This document shows, piece after piece, positions 48,705 through 59,110 of a stretch of 64,000 nucleotides of DNA. How positions within the stretch are numbered: the stretch's first letter is position 1; the number at the start of each line of letters is the position of its first letter. The translations under genes and the position numbers were made by a program. The notes under the pieces were generated by a model that was given only the letters and a program-made list of their open reading frames with translations, did not search any database and was not told where the DNA came from. Source of the DNA: Lutraria lutraria (Eukaryota; Mollusca; Bivalvia; Venerida; Mactridae); NCBI GenBank assembly GCA_964023205.1, contig OZ026840.1, positions 29,764,064-29,828,063 of the forward strand. The letters run 5' to 3'.

Positions 48705-49030
48705 TAGTATGTATGACGTTTTATATACTGATGTATACATTTCATAACCTTAATATATTGTATGTGTGACGTTTTATATATTGATGTATACATTTCATAA
48801 TCTATATATAGTCTGTGTGACGTTTTTTATACTGATGTATGCATTTCATAACATATATATAGTATGTGTGACGTTTTATATACTGATGTATGCATTTCAT
48901 AACCTATATATACATTTTGTAGTATGTATGACGTTTTATATACATTGCACGGATGTATACATTTCATAACCTATGTATTGTCTGTGTGACGTTCTACATA
49001 CCGATGTATACATTTCATAACCTATATAGT
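48705..49030. repeat. Separate block of the long (51-bp) unit
   Basis: Six or so diverged units of TTTCATAACCTATATATAGT + CTGTGTGACGTTTTTTATAC. Only long-type units occur here, which suggests they are ancestral and the short unit arose by a 14-17 bp loss. Confidence 0.85.
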
Positions 49031-49384
49031 ATGAATTTGGAGATGTTTATGCAGTAAAAAGTAATGACCAAATTTTTGTAGACGTGTTCAGTATTCCGTC
49101 ATCCTCACAGTATTTATCCTGATGCATACGACCTTGGATGTACAAATAGAAAGGTGACGTATTTCCAAATTCGATAAGCTTTCAAATAAAGCAGTCTTCA
49201 ACTTAAAGCAGGAATATGATACCTATGAACATAAACACGAAACTGGTTTCACTAGTAATTAATATATTTACTCGTATTTCTTCTTCGGATATTACGCCGT
49301 TTTCAGTATTATTTCGGTTATATCATGGCCGGAAGTTATCCTAACCAGCTTCCCTGGACTTCATTAGGCCTTAACCAGTACTAA

Positions 49385-49563
49385 CCACATTCTATCCACA
49401 AGCTACTGCCAAGCTAACCCATATAATTCAGAGATGGAGGACACTTTAACATAGGATGTAATATCTTCAGTTAAATTTGTCACGGACAGTGTGAGTCTCG
49501 TCCGGGTTCGACCACACAACATCTTGAACCAACGCTCTTACCACTGAGCTAACTGGGCAGACT
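49385..49563 (-). repeat. tRNA-derived SINE, family 1
   Basis: On the minus strand CTGCCCAGTTAGCTCAGTGG, TAAGAGCGTTGG and GTGGTCGAACCCGGACGAG form A and B boxes; the 3' part (GTGACAAATTTAACTGAAGA ... AGTAGCTTGTGGATA) matches 34533-34740. Confidence 0.75.
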
Positions 49564-49644
49564 CACTAGTCATTTACGAATTATATAACGTATGGTCAAC
49601 GACTCAACATTATGTCACACCGCAAGGTTGAAGGAAAAAGGTTA

Positions 49645-49790
49645 CTGTAAAACCGCCTCCCTGAAAATCGGACAATTTTCCAAGTCCCATTTTTCAGATT
49701 TTTTATCAAAAGCTCTAGGAAAGCTGCAATTCCCAGAAACCCGGACTTTTGCCCAGTTCGGAAAGGGTCTGGTATCGAGGAGTTTAACTG
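49645..49790. repeat. Small TA-flanked MITE-like repeat
   Basis: CTGTAAAACCGCCTCCCTG on the left and GGAGTTTAACTG on the right, each next to TA. Weak terminal inversion. Intron of gene B. Confidence 0.45.
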
Positions 49791-50019
49791 TATATTAGAA
49801 AAGAAATATTTACAAAATAAATGTCAAACAGAAACACCATCCCCTAAAACTGCGGACATGGTGGTGTTTAATCATAATCATCGGACAGTCAATTTGAAAA
49901 CTGGAGAACACTTTAAAGACAGTGAACTGTATTTACTTTTTTTATACGATTAACCATTAGATAATCTATAAACAACATAAATCATACAGTTAAATTCTTA
50001 ATTCATTTTATTCTTACAG

Positions 50020-50134
50020 CAATGTGACATTTTTCTACATTTGAGTGGAAACATAGATCCCAAAGCGAAATGCTGTGACAATTTCCTGTGTAATGGAGAT
50101 CCTGGTCTGGATCTTAAAAACGAGACATTGTCAG
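50020..50134 (+). CDS. Gene B exon 7, LU2 end (CC motif)
   Basis: Acceptor TTATTCTTACAG, donor GTCAG|GTAAAA, phases 0 to 1. Encodes QCDIFLHLSGNIDPKAK followed by CCDNFLCNGDPG. LU2 has only 8 cysteines against 14 in LU1. The 3' end of this exon and its donor are the first unit of the 38-bp minisatellite at 50124-50670. Confidence 0.8.
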
Positions 50135-50670
50135 GTAAAATAACCTACCGCACTATACTAACACATTGTCAGGTAAAATAACCTACCGCACTATACTAAC
50201 ACATTGTCAGGTAAAATAACCTACCGCACTATACTAACACATTGTCAGGTAAAATAACCTACCGCACTATACTAACACATTGTCAGGTAAAATAACCTAC
50301 CGCACTATACTAACACATAGTCAGGTAAAATAACCTACCGCACTATACTAACACATTGTCAGGTAAAATAACCTACCGCACTATACTAACACATTGTCAG
50401 GTAAAATAATCTACCGCACTATACTAACACATTGTCAGGTAAAATAACCTACCGCACTATAGTTACACATTGTCAGGTAAAATAACCTACCGTACTATAC
50501 TAACACATTGTCAGGTAAAATAACCTACCGCACTATACTAACACATTGTCAGGTAAAATAACCTACCGCACTATAGTTACACATTGTCAGGTAAAATAAC
50601 CTACCGCACTATACTAACACAGTGTCATGTAAAATAACCTACCGCACTATACTAACACATTGTCAGGTAA
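50124..50670. repeat. 38-bp minisatellite that includes an exon end and splice donor
   Basis: Unit ACATTGTCAGGTAAAATAAC + CTACCGCACTATACTAAC, 14 copies plus a partial one, with few variants. The first unit starts inside the LU2 exon (50020-50134), so each unit repeats the last exon bases and the donor TCAG|GTAAAA. Confidence 0.95.
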
Positions 50671-50987
50671 CATAATGTTTCCTTGATATATTATGATGTT
50701 GTCATGAATTTTCTACAGATATATAAATGCGTATAATACTAGTATATGAAACACCCTGAATAAATACATGTATTGTTAGTGTTAACAAGGTTTTCTCTGA
50801 TTTAACCCGGTGACCTAATTTTTGGCCCCAAATGATCCATATTCGAACTTGTCCAAGATAGCATCTTTAGATCCAATCAAAACTGTTACCTCCAGAGTGC
50901 TAACAAGTTTTTTTGTGATTAACCTGGTGGCTGTAGGGTAATATAATTGCTTCATTTAGTTACATTTTGTCTTAAAATAATTAGTTA

Positions 50988-51170
50988 CTGTGGAATCATT
51001 AATTTTCGTTGGGTTCAATTTTCGTGTTTTTTACTAAAATGGCTAATTCGTGGGGACATTAATTCGTGGATTTTGATTTTTAAAAAGAAATGCCTTTTCT
51101 CCGCATTTGGATGAGTCGACCCACGAAATCCACGACATTAAATCTCCAACGAAAATTAATGATTCCACGA
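50988..51170. mobile_element. TA-type MITE, 183 bp
   Basis: CTGTGGAATCATTAATTTTC + GTTGG on the left, its inverse on the right, TA at 50986-50987 and 51171-51172. The homologous intron of gene A (near 27770) reads straight through at a single TA followed by TTTCAAAATAA, so it is the empty site. Confidence 0.85.
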
Positions 51171-51280
51171 TATTTCAAAATAACCTTGAAATATTAGATA
51201 GTGGGCCTACGTGCAGTAAACGATAAGCGTTGAACATGGCATATCTACATCGTGTAAGCTGCATAAAATCTTCTTTCAAG

Positions 51281-51427
51281 GAACTGGTCGAGCAAATTAT
51301 AGCTGTAACATAGAAAGCACGTGTGACTGGATACAGGATAACTCGGATTCTATGGACTGGAATGAGATAAAAGGCACAACACAGAGTAGTGATACAGGAC
51401 CTGACAATGACCATACACTTGGAAATG
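51281..51427 (+). CDS. Gene B exon 8, MAM part 1
   Basis: Acceptor TTCTTTCAAG, donor AATG|GTAATA, phase 1-1. Encodes CNIESTCDWIQDNSDSMDWN, nearly identical to gene A exon 12 with one extra codon (NYSCN versus NICN). Confidence 0.85.
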
Positions 51428-51875
51428 GTAATACGGGTGGGAAAGCTATCATACGTACATCTGTATATCTGATACACCAGTATATCGAGGGTTCAACGCA
51501 ACAGTGTCGTAACTCATATGGAAATAAGAACAAGTTACGACAGTGTTGCGCTGAGCCCTCGATATAACAGTACGTACCTGGCTCTTTGTGTCAATTTACT
51601 GACGTATTGTTGATAGAATGTGGACCACTGAGCATGACAAATATTGTCTTAGACTTACAATTTACACATTTGGTCCAGGCGGCTACTTGCAATTTCGACA
51701 ATATATATATATTTATATATGTATGTATCTAGTGTCCTTCCAAACAAAGAAGAACAAATTAGAACGCAATTAGACATATTTTAAAGGAAGACAAAATAAT
51801 TTTAACTACTTAATTCTATGTTAATATGGTATGATAACTGATTTTATAAAATTCAGTTATATTTTGTCATTTAAG

Positions 51876-52036
51876 CGAATGGTGCGTATTTCTACATAGA
51901 AGCTTCAAGTCCTCGAGTGCAGGGAGATTATGCTAATTTGATTTCTCCCGTTTTGTCAGGCGACACTACCCTATGTTTGGAGTTCTGGTATTCCATGTAC
52001 GGGGAGGATATTGGGACTTTAACAGTATATGCACAG
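51876..52036 (+). CDS. Gene B exon 9, MAM part 2
   Basis: Acceptor TGTCATTTAAG, donor GCACAG|GTATTT, phases 1 to 0. Encodes AYFYIEASSPRVQGDYANL and CLEFWYSMYGEDIGTL. Same 161 bp as in gene A. Confidence 0.9.
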
Positions 52037-52055
52037 GTATTTTTTAACTATTTAA

Positions 52056-52572
52056 AGGGGCATGCCCTGGAACTGAAGCGTCTCAAATAACAATCAAATT
52101 GGTATCATTTTAATGCCTAAATCAATTAATGAAAGCCCTGTAAAATATTTACAAAACATCCCACTAGTTTACTCAAAATACACATTTCAAGATTTACAAA
52201 ACCTGCCGATTTCGGCCTCAGAAATTATTCGTCATTTTCACAACTCGACCCTTTCGGTATCTGTCAAAACCGAAAATATCATGGAAAAAATGTCAACAAA
52301 CTGAAATGGTAAGTATTTCTCATGTTATGTTCACTTGAAAGGCAGCGCACATGCTCAGTTAAACTCTCAGACGTATCGGAAATATCGCTGTCGTCAATAA
52401 AAGGCTGTAAGCCTTTTATTCAAACCGACATACAAATACCGACGCGTGCGTTATAGGGTCATTTTTGAGCGGACATTCTTCTTTGACTTTTCGGTAATAA
52501 TTTGTTTTACAAGTGACAAACACATTTTTGGTGTACGAAAAAAAAGACACAACAGTTCCTGGGCATGCCCCT
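52056..52572. mobile_element. TTAA-type (piggyBac-like) MITE, 517 bp
   Basis: Ends AGGGGCATGCCCTGGAACTG and CAGTTCCTGGGCATGCCCCT, flanked by TTAA at 52052-52055 and 52573-52576. The homologous intron of gene A (near 28565) has one uninterrupted TTTTAAAGGGCTTTA. TTAA targets are typical of piggyBac and Kolobok elements. No coding frame. Confidence 0.85.
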
Positions 52573-53240
52573 TTAAAGGGCTTAAATCTGTATCAATTGT
52601 TTTGTATTTTGACATTTATGGGACTACCTTGCTTCACGTCTCTATCTCCATCTTTAAGTTTATTCATTTTATGGCCCTTCTCTTTGCTCATGTATCCTCC
52701 CCCATTTGTTCGCCGTCCCTCCCTTTGCTCTTAGACCCACCATATTTTTCATGGTCTACCGGTCGATCATTTTGTTGATAGTCGCTCCCATGTTCTTGGT
52801 CCCTCCCTTAATTCATGGTTCCCAAAGTTGCGTATAGTTTTCCTTTTGACCACTGCCCTTCCTCTTTGTTCATAGTCCCATCCTTAATGTATGGTCCTTC
52901 ATTCTGTTCAAAGTCCACCCCTTTGTTCATGGTTCCTCCCTTTTGCAAAATGGTCTATCCCTATTTCGTGACACTTCACATTGTTCCTGCCGTCCCGCCC
53001 TTTTTATGGCCCTACTCTTTAAAAATGGTTCACCCCCCTTTGTTCATGGCACCGCCCTGTGTTCGCGGCCAATGGTCGATCTTATCAATCCAAAAGTGTT
53101 TAGAATGTCAAAAGTGTAATTAAGATAAATGTGAGATTACATTTTAGAGCAGTGTCCTGCAGTGTTTATCTGTCTAATACTGTGTGTATGACACAAGTTT
53201 GTTGGAAATAATGATAATCTAACTCAGTTTGATATTTTAG

Positions 53241-53439
53241 AACCTTTGTAATCAACTCACGTTGGATATATTCAGTGTTTCTGGCAATCAAGGAAATGCT
53301 TGGCATAAAGCATCGGTAACAATGAAAAATGAGAATGCTCCAAATGTGTACAATATTGTTGTAAAAGGAATAGTTGGGAGTTCATACCATGGAGATATTG
53401 GAATTGATGACATTAGTATTACGCAAGGAATATGTCATG
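53241..53439 (+). CDS. Gene B exon 10, MAM part 3
   Basis: Acceptor TGATATTTTAG, donor CATG|GTGAGT, phases 0 to 1. Ends GDIGIDDISITQGICHG as in gene A; differences cluster in the first third (NQLTLD for NQAKSD, MKNENAP for VKDATVP). Confidence 0.9.
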
Positions 53440-54000
53440 GTGAGTCGATAAAATTTATTGACTTCGTAACTTGGCCGTCCATAATATTGAAACTTCTAAG
53501 ATGTATTTGACGGTGGTCAACTTATAGTTAAAAGAACCGCTTTAATATGTGTATAAGTTAGAAATATGAAGTTATTCTATCAGCTTCTGTTGAACAAACA
53601 AGAACTATGACTGATAATATCCATGTTTTGCGTTTTATACTTATCTGCCTATAAGACGCGACCCTTTCATTATATGGTTGAAACGTCATAAAACATAATT
53701 ATGTCCTTTTTTGGAGTTTACTTTCAGAATTGACTCCTTTCTAAATTAATATTTCGAGTAAAATTTGTATATATACATAAGGTGGTCTGAACTAATAAAG
53801 TATGTATATATAAGCGCCTAGCGGATTACTATGATGTTTCTATCCAAAATATATGAGTTTCTACCAGTGTATTAAATCCGATGGGAAGTTGTGTTGGTTT
53901 AGAAATTGAAATCATAGTACCGTTTTCATAGGAGAATTACACGGTTTGTAGTCACCATCTGTCTTTCTTAATAAACATTTATATCCTTATACTTTTCTAG

Positions 54001-54027
54001 GACAGGGTAGCGGTACTAATATTGTGG
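54001..54027 (+). CDS. Gene B exon 11, 27-bp tail exon
   Basis: Acceptor TACTTTTCTAG, donor GTGG|GTAAGA, phase 1-1. Encodes Gly-Gln-Gly-Ser-Gly-Thr-Asn-Ile-Val; one residue differs from gene A. Confidence 0.75.
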
Positions 54028-54376
54028 GTAAGAATGTTTATTTTATTATTATTTATGCATTGTCAAATATTTACAATGCACCTTAAAACTGAGCAATTAT
54101 GTAAAAGCGTTCCATGTTGTGGGTTTTTTCTCAGTGAATCTTTTTTTACCGTTGAAATCATCTTTTATTTTTGCTTCATCCATTTTAAGTTTAGTCTTAT
54201 AGAATTTAAAGTTTAAAATACCTTATGATATTTAAGGTTGTTTTTAGAGTAATCAATTGCGAGATGATATGTTTTTGGCTGTTAAGGCTGTTAAACCTGT
54301 CTGTAGATAGGTATAGTAAAAGTGACTCCTTTAATGCTGTCTATGAATTTATTGACTGGCCCTCTTTTGTTTTCAG

Positions 54377-54470
54377 GATAAGAACAATACGTTCTCAGGA
54401 AACATGACGGAATGAAAAATTCATGTTGATAACTCGAATGTTTTATATTGAATAAATGCTTGCATTCCCT
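54377..54470 (+). CDS. Gene B terminal exon (stop codon and 3' UTR)
   Basis: Acceptor TTTTGTTTTCAG; GA completes Gly and TAA follows (54379-54381), as in gene A; AATAAA at 54451-54456. End approximate. A second possible terminal exon at 54729-54778 (acceptor TTTGACAG, tail AVTVKHLSYDHHQFYD, TGA) also fits the phase and could be an alternative 3' end unique to gene B. Confidence 0.55.
54451..54456 (+). terminator. Poly(A) signal of gene B
   Basis: AATAAA 70 bases after the stop, in the same context as gene A. Confidence 0.55.
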
Positions 54471-54967
54471 TAAACAGAAGTTGTGTTTATTTTTTTGTAT
54501 ATACAGTACAGTCATATAATCGACAGCTTCTGCATTGAAATACGTGTACGTGAATTGAATAATGTTTTTATAATTGTTAAAGAATGTGTTATTGTAAACG
54601 AGTAGTTTCGAATGCGTTTAATAGAACTTCTAAGTGTTTATACACTGATAAATTGTCTAGATTTATATCATACGTGTTCTCCGTGTATTGAATTTCTGCA
54701 TAAATAATTATCATATTTGTTTTGACAGCAGTAACTGTGAAACATCTTTCCTACGACCACCACCAATTTTATGACTGAATAAGAACATAATAATCATATG
54801 TTCTCAATATTCAATTATAATACAGTTAAAACAACAACAACACGTGTTAGAATTACTTTATGTTTCTTAACGTTTCGGCATTGCGCCTTCGTTAGAATAA
54901 TATTTTTTTTTCAATATTCAATGAAATACAGAGGATGTATTGATTACAAAGTGGCATTCTGTGATCC

Positions 54968-55145
54968 GGTGCTGGACTGCTGAACGAAAGGTCGTGGGTC
55001 GAATACCGGCACCGCCTTTCAATATTTCAGGCACGCTTTTTCAATGTCCCCATCCCAACTAACGAGCCAAGTACTGTATTATGATAATCGCAGGAAGGAA
55101 ATAGGGCTTGTATTTGTTCTTTACTCCAAGTATCACAAAGAACCA

Positions 55146-55180
<35 letters not shown>

Positions 55181-55300
55181 TTCGAAAAGAAAGAAAAAAT
55201 GCCTAGTTCTCATGAATCTTATCTCCCCTATCTATTGGGCGGCTCTGAAATTACCATAGCTGTTGAATCAGACGTTAAACAACAGATAAATAAATGATTA
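54968..55300 (+). repeat. SINE-like element containing a 34-G run
   Basis: A tRNA-like B box (CGTGGGTCGAATACCGG) near 55000, an internal run of G at 55146-55179, and a 3' end GTTGAATCAGACGTTAAACA followed by ATAAATAAATGA, the type of tail seen on molluscan SINEs. Confidence 0.55.
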
Positions 55301-55958
55301 AATTGAACATAAACAGCATTCTTAATTTAGGTGCATTTTACTAGAAAATAATAATATGATATAAATACTATAAAAAACATTTTACATAAATTTTGATTTT
55401 GAAACTTGGTCTATTGTCATAATGCAATATGAAATCGTGTACGTTAAATAATAAGCTAACATACAAGTTTGAAACATAAATTATAGGGTTTTAACTGAAT
55501 AATGACAGCAAAAGAATAAATAGTAAAAAACAATATAAAACAAGTTGACCCGCAAATACAATTAAAACGTTATTATTCTTTAGAATTTGCAGCATGTCTG
55601 GAACGCAACGAAGGTCGAGATTAGTTGAAAATAAACGCAGCATTAAAATAGTTGAGGCTATTTTAGGCCTAGTTTTGGAAATACGTAGAATTTGAATAAT
55701 ACACTTTAAGAAGAATTTAGAATACTTGTTCAATCAAATCAAACACATCAGATGCCGTTCTGGTAAATAAAAACACATTGGGGTAGTTTGATGCGAATGA
55801 GAATGAGGTAAATAAGTTCTATGGCTTAAAATCGCTTCATTGACAAAACGCTATTACTAGTGCCTATGACGTACCGAACTCCTCACACCGGTTAGGTCAC
55901 GCTTTGCTAATATACTGATCAAGGGAGGTAACCGCTGCGGGTAGTTTGATGACGTACA

Positions 55959-56687
55959 TTAAAGGTACGACGTTTTTATGTCAGATAACTGTACCCTGCT
56001 ATCAAGAGCGACGTCACGAGCAATATCTTTTTGGATCTCCTCATAGCTTGGAGGGAGGGCTGAACACACGGTGGCATATCGAGGAGGGGGCAGAGTATCA
56101 TCCGAGATATAAGAAACATTGTGACTGTCTCGTGACGGATTCATTTCAAGAGGTAGAGCTACAGTATTACTAACACCGTGATTTCTCGTTATGTTGAAAG
56201 AAAGAATACCACTATTGGTACGTTCATTTGTTGATCGTATGGTGTAATCCCCATGTGTACCGTCTGTTAAGGTCATCGGATGGACGTCTCTCGCAGATAA
56301 ATTTGAAGCAGTAATTGTTAACGTCGGAGACGTCGTTTCATGTTCACGACGACCAGTTATACCACGCCCAACTGTATGAATGAAAGATCCACGGAAATAA
56401 GTATCGTAATAATCACGCCTATTACTTTTAAAATCGAAGTCAAAACATTTCTGAGTGCAATAAGCAGTCGCCATCAGTATACATAAAACGAATGTGAACG
56501 CAAATGTTGCTATCGCGTAATCTTGATTTTGTCTGCCGTACTGGGCTCTCGTCATGGGTGTGTCAATGGGAGGAGTTTCTGTAGACTCAATAGCTTGTTT
56601 TGCACGTAACATTCCCCAGATTCCGGTTATCAATCCCAACATGGAAGCCATCATCACAAAACCCCAAACGAAAAAGAACACCTTTGA
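55959..56687 (-). CDS. Gene C exon 4 (TM3, TM4, cytosolic tail)
   Basis: Acceptor TTTCATGCAG just before TCAAAG; 242 codons and TAA. Begins SKVFFFVWGFVMMASMLGL (TM3), then a loop with TPPIDTPMTRAQYG, TM4 (DYAIATFAFTFVLCILMATA), and a Ser/Thr-rich tail with LPPPRYATV and LPPSYEEI. Longest clean coding block in the window. Confidence 0.85.
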   Translation of the reverse strand, partial: SKVFFFVWGFVMMASMLGLITGIWGMLRAKQAIESTETPPIDTPMTRAQYGRQNQDYAIATFAFTFVLCILMATAYCTQKCFDFDFKSNRRDYYDTYFRGSFIHTVGRGITGRREHETTSPTLTITASNLSARDVHPMTLTDGTHGDYTIRSTNERTNSGILSFNITRNHGVSNTVALPLEMNPSRDSHNVSYISDDTLPPPRYATVCSALPPSYEEIQKDIARDVALDSRVQLSDIKTSYL

Positions 56688-56759
56688 CTGCATGAAATAG
56701 AAACAATGGAAACATTTGGTAATCGTTTAAAAGAACAGGTGGATGTGCACATATTTAAA

Positions 56760-56975
56760 GGCCCACTAGCTATTTAAATTATTTGAGCTACAGAACGATA
56801 GATAAAATGAAAGTAAAATACATGTATATATAAGAAATATATTCTATTACACTGTAGCACTAAAACAATGTTTGCATCATGGCTTTCTTTAGCCTCATAT
56901 CGTAAAAATGTTGTCAAATGCTTTTTCTTATTTTTTGCAAGGTCATTGAAAAAAATACTGTACTACATGAGCGGA
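56760..56975 (+). repeat. Dispersed repeat, copy 2
   Basis: Matches 41510-41740 (TATAAGAAATATATTC, GGCTTTCTTTAGCC, CGTAAAAATGTTGTCA). Intron of gene C. Confidence 0.6.
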
Positions 56976-57181
56976 TGCTTAGGTAAATGTGACTCATGAA
57001 CAGCGAAAACGAGAAAATAAACAAGAAAAGTCGTGATAGCTTTGTAATTAATGTCAAAGTGTCTTTAAATGAGCCTGGATAAAGTTTAAATGTTGAAATT
57101 ACGCCGTACTAGTACTATCCGGATACTGTAACATTTCTTGTCCGAATTTCGGTGTAAAAGGATGCTACCAGTATTACTTAC

Positions 57182-57274
57182 CCATGTTTCATACGTTGGT
57201 ATTTCAAGACCTTCTTGTCTATGGGCCATATACGTTCGATAAAACTTCACACAGCAACCAGCACTAATAAGAGA
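57182..57274 (-). CDS. Gene C exon 3 (TM2 end, intracellular loop)
   Basis: Acceptor TATTTTAG, donor CATGG|GTAAGT, 31 codons, phase 0-0. Begins SLISAGCCVKFYRTY and ends EGLEIPTYETW. Confidence 0.8.
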
Positions 57275-57480
57275 CTAAAATAAAAAGACAAGACTGTGTA
57301 TCTGTGGCATCCCCAAGGTTGTAGGAACATGGCGCGATCGCTGCCAGGGTATTTCAGCAAAATATTTAAATATTGATTCATATCGCGATATAGTACGTAT
57401 CTCTTATAAAATTATAACAATAACCGTTCAATTGGAGTACATTGTAATTCCAATCATCGAATGCACATAAACCGACTTAC

Positions 57481-57647
57481 CGCTACTCCGGAGATCATGG
57501 CGCCACCTATACAGTAAGGAGGTTTATAAAATGGCGCAGACTTCCATATAGATAGAATCCCAATGATAATACTGGCTGCTGAGATAATAACTATGGGTAC
57601 CGTCAGCATAACCAAACATCTTGCTTTGCAATTTAGATTGGATGTTG
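57481..57647 (-). CDS. Gene C exon 2 (TM1, start of TM2)
   Basis: Acceptor TTTTTTTTCAG, donor TAGCG|GTAAGT, phases 1 to 0. Encodes LVMLTVPIVIISAASIIIGI as first helix, an extracellular loop KSAPFYKPPYC, then IGGAMISGVA. Confidence 0.8.
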
Positions 57648-58159
57648 CTGAAAAAAAAATCAGAAATTGAGACCATCATTGAGTCTACCAACTCGCCAAA
57701 AAACACCCCTACCCAAAGTGTGTTGGCCTCTCAGGTAAAAATCCATAAAATAGCTTTCTGATATGTATTTTGGGTTAAATATAAAAAATAAAAAAAATAA
57801 AATAAATGATTTTCCTTCCTACCTACCCACTGAAAACTCTCTGGGTAGGATAACCGGAAACAAACATTTTTTTAAGAATGACCTGAAATTTAGTAGTTAC
57901 TGTCGTTACAGGGTCCATTAACCAACTATGTAATAATGAGCGTTGCATTTTTCTTTTACGCTGCCTTGATTTTCTACCATTATATTTCTGACGAATAATC
58001 TGCTAAGAAAGAACATTATTGACATCCGCACATAATATGATGTCCGTGAAGTTGGCAGCCCAGCAGTATGGTACTGATATCGACTGGTAAGTATGGTCAG
58101 GGCCGGACGTGTAACGTTGTACCAAAAGCCAGGATCATTTCGCAACATTTCCGGCTTTA

Positions 58160-58330
58160 TTTAATGACGGGGGAAGACCACAGGCAAACCCCTGAGTAGA
58201 AACAGTGACCTTCCGTAAACCAGCTTACTCATATGTGCATTTTCTAGTCCCGGATGGGATTCGAACTTACAGAGATAAAGTGCAAGTGATGACTAACAGA
58301 GACCATAACAACTCGACCATAGAGCCCCCA
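58160..58330 (-). repeat. tRNA-derived SINE, family 2
   Basis: Minus strand: GGGGGCTCTATGGTCGAGTT, TGTAAGTTCGAATCCCATCC (B box), TTTACGGAAGGTCACTGTTT. Best preserved copy of the family in the window; first intron of gene C. Confidence 0.65.
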
Positions 58331-59110
58331 GCACCTTATTAGTAGTCAACAAACGTGCACTTGGAGATTCGTCTATGAATTAACTGGAATCGTTTTAAAC
58401 TGAGGCGAAAGAAATGTTTAGAATAAGGGTATGTAGGTAGGGGCTTTTTTGAAAGCGTGTGGAAAGATACAACAAAAAATGATAAAGTGGATGTAGGTCT
58501 ACTCACTTTTCCTTGGGTCAAATAAAAAGACTAGGATCGCGGTAAACTGGTTCCCGTTCCATGTTGCAGTGCACACAAGTCAACGGAAACCAGTTCAGGA
58601 TCGCGGTGGACAACTAAGGGTAGATGCTAAGATCAGGTACCCGTAAACAAACATTTTACGCCTAACTTGGTGCATATACATGTACATTCAACTCCCAGTT
58701 GAAAACAAAAATAAGTTTAAAACTTTCTTTATTCTATATATAACTAAGTTTAAAACGGTAATATTTTGCAGTCATACAATAAGTAATGTATTATTCGAAT
58801 CATCCATTTAAAAATCTCAAAGACTCCGTTCCAATTAAGCAGACGGCTTCTTAAATGGTAAAAAGTTAATTATACTTTCCTCAAATACTTGTAATACGTA
58901 TAAAGCGTTTACGACCAAGTAATGTTAATGTTTGCATACCTAGATATTACGTTATCTATCACACGACCTAAATATCCGATTGTGTGCAGAAGAAACTACA
59001 ATGTATTCACTTTAATATCGATTTAAACCAATTTGTATCGCTTGTTTAAATAGAAAACAATATTCTTAATAATCATATTCATAATTGAAATAAGATAATA
59101 GAGTACTCAC

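Larger units (their letters stand above)
37629..54470 (+). other. Gene B: LU-LU-MAM protein (gene span)
   Basis: Twelve coding exons: 37629-37653, 37967-38002, 40316-40401, 42390-42461, 44179-44305, 44879-44970, 50020-50134, 51281-51427, 51876-52036, 53241-53439, 54001-54027 and 54377-54381. They total 1092 nt, 363 codons plus stop, with all phases matching. Layout: signal peptide 1-21, LU1 22-115, LU2 116-184, MAM 185-353, short tail. No membrane or GPI signal at the C-terminus. Paralogue of gene A, 7 kb upstream on the same strand: MAM exons, their phases, stretches of their introns and the terminal exon all match. It lacks the two Ig domains and has an extra LU instead. Confidence 0.75.
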
